A stretch of DNA of 16,933 nucleotides, taken from Firmicutes bacterium CAG:646. GTDB taxonomy: Bacteria > Bacillota > Clostridia > Lachnospirales > Lachnospiraceae. Below the pieces are notes generated by a model. It was not told where the DNA came from and ran no database searches. It worked only from the letters and a program-made list of their open reading frames with translations. The translations under genes were made by a program, and so were the position numbers. Where the stretch lies: contig HF995401.1 of NCBI GenBank assembly GCA_000432335.1, positions 73,657-90,589 on the forward strand. The letters are read 5' to 3'. Position 1 is the stretch's first letter; the number at the start of each line of letters is the position of its first letter. Shown one piece after another: positions 15,975 through 16,933 of the stretch.

Positions 15975-16933
15975 ATCTTTTTTCCTTCCTTTTTATCATT
16001 TGTTTTTCCTTTTACTACCATACATTCTTTTTCATAAAAGGCAATTCCATACTTAATAATTTTTTTCATACTCCGGCGTTTCAGCCCTTCCGCATATTTC
16101 CTTTCTTCAATCTGCTTAAGCGCCTCCCTGCAGGCTGCCTCCAGATTCCCATCATTCGCATATTTCAGTTCGATCACAATCCCTGTTCGATCCGGTGTCT
16201 GAATAGAGATATCGCTATATCCCTCACCATTCTCTGCACTAGACTTGACCAGCCAACTGTCCTGATTTTGCAAAAGTCCAAGCAACATTCCATGATAGAA
16301 GTTTTCTTTCATATTCCTTCTTACTGTCGTATCCCGCACACTGATGGAATCCCACAGATAATCTCCAAGCATCTCCTGGATGGCATCGGTATCACCAGCC
16401 GGAAATGCCGCACAAAAGCGGTTGATCTTCGAAACATCAGCACGTGTCACCTCGCAAAACCAGTCTTCGACCAATTCATAAAACAGTTTTCGGATCTCAC
16501 CATTGGGTATCCATAGCCGGAATATCTCTGCATCGTTCTGCTCCACATGCATTCCTGTCAGATAGCCGGTGGAATATAACACGCTCCACACATTTTCAAT
16601 GCTGTCATCAATCTCACGATATGTCAGTTCCTGTTTTATACGTTTGGTCATCTGTCTGCCATTTAATAACTCTTCTACTTCATTTTTCGTAGTCAGGTTC
16701 GCTTTCTTTAACAAACGTCGGATCAGGTCATTGCCACTGGTATTAGCCCAGTAGTTTTTAGGTGAAACAGATCGATCTGCCAGCAGTTCATCACAATAAT
16801 TAATGACATCCCAGGGACAATATACCTCTGTATCCCCAAAGCGGTACCCATCATACCACTCCCGAATCACATCCTTATAAGAAGACAGACCATAAAAAGT
16901 CAACATTTTGTTATCGGGCACACTATAACAAAC
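15971..16933 (-). CDS. AAA-ATPase-like / PD-(D/E)XK nuclease family protein, C-terminal part (5' truncated)
   Basis: The frame stays open to the window edge; the first in-frame start seen is an internal GTG at 16921, which is unlikely to be the true start because family members carry an N-terminal AAA domain of roughly 200 residues. About 320 residues are visible. Numbering from that GTG, WYDGYRFG (22-29) with VYCPWDVINYC (33-43) is typical of the predicted AAA-ATPase family (PF09820). The C-terminal PD-(D/E)XK-like domain (PF08011) shows GYSDISI (234-240, D237) and IVIELKYA (248-255, E251 and K253), so the nuclease residues look intact. The family is multicopy in Lachnospiraceae and Bacteroidetes and its function is unknown; selfish or defence roles have been suggested only by fold. 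The tail (KGKTNDKKEGKKI) is Lys-rich and encodes the ribosome site of the next gene. Confidence 0.85.
   Translation of the reverse strand, partial: VCYSVPDNKMLTFYGLSSYKDVIREWYDGYRFGDTEVYCPWDVINYCDELLADRSVSPKNYWANTSGNDLIRRLLKKANLTTKNEVEELLNGRQMTKRIKQELTYREIDDSIENVWSVLYSTGYLTGMHVEQNDAEIFRLWIPNGEIRKLFYELVEDWFCEVTRADVSKINRFCAAFPAGDTDAIQEMLGDYLWDSISVRDTTVRRNMKENFYHGMLLGLLQNQDSWLVKSSAENGEGYSDISIQTPDRTGIVIELKYANDGNLEAACREALKQIEERKYAEGLKRRSMKKIIKYGIAFYEKECMVVKGKTNDKKEGKKI

Noticed and set aside
1..16933. CRISPR array, tRNA, rRNA, insertion sequence, riboswitch
   Set aside because: No regularly spaced direct repeats, cloverleaf pattern, transposase, terminal inverted repeats or known aptamer core was seen on either strand.

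Overview
The window looks like chromosomal DNA from an anaerobic gut Firmicute, most likely a Lachnospiraceae member (Blautia / Mediterraneibacter / Dorea type). The support is a giant 2-hydroxyacyl-CoA dehydratase activase-type protein, a secreted M60 metallopeptidase with carbohydrate-binding modules and a dockerin, a KTGD-type wall-anchoring tail, and a NahK-like N-acetylhexosamine kinase. Base composition is moderate and every gene after the first is on the minus strand. The genus is inferred from gene families only and is not proven.

Layout, left to right. (1) 1-1706, plus strand: the C-terminal part of a 2-hydroxyacyl-CoA dehydratase activase/dehydratase-like protein, cut by the window edge. 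(2) 1731-1769: a perfect 14-bp hairpin between convergent genes, probably a bidirectional terminator. (3) 1780-8009, minus strand: a two-gene surface operon read from a full-consensus promoter (8065-8093). A 1764-residue secreted M60/enhancin-like peptidase with an internal type I dockerin comes first. A small wall-anchored protein whose ectodomain may be a divergent cohesin follows 35 nt later. (4) 8096-8124: a terminator that ends the next minus-strand operon and sits directly beside the promoter of the surface operon. (5) 8186-12413, minus strand: a tightly packed run hisH-hisF-ung-MurJ/SpoVB-type flippase-hotdog thioesterase (read right to left). (6) 12489-13265: a ZIP-family metal transporter with a 21-bp dyad just upstream, a possible operator. 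(7) 13344-15974: a sugar nucleotidyltransferase followed by a fusion of a NeuD/PglD-like left-handed beta-helix acyltransferase module with a full-length NahK-type kinase. (8) 15971-16933: the 3' part of an AAA-ATPase/PD-(D/E)XK gene, cut by the window edge, whose stop overlaps the start of the nucleotidyltransferase gene (ATGA).

Two systems deserve attention. One is the dockerin-bearing mucin/glycoprotein peptidase paired with a sortase-type anchored protein that could be its docking partner; this would be a minimal two-gene surface complex. The other is the nucleotidyltransferase plus acyltransferase-kinase fusion, which could salvage host-derived GlcNAc/GalNAc to the 1-phosphate and then to a nucleotide sugar without the usual 6-phosphate route. 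Together they fit life on host glycoproteins, although nothing in the sequence links the two loci by regulation.

No tRNA, rRNA, CRISPR array, insertion sequence or riboswitch was recognised. There is no gene-free stretch above 300 bases; the longest is 8010-8185.
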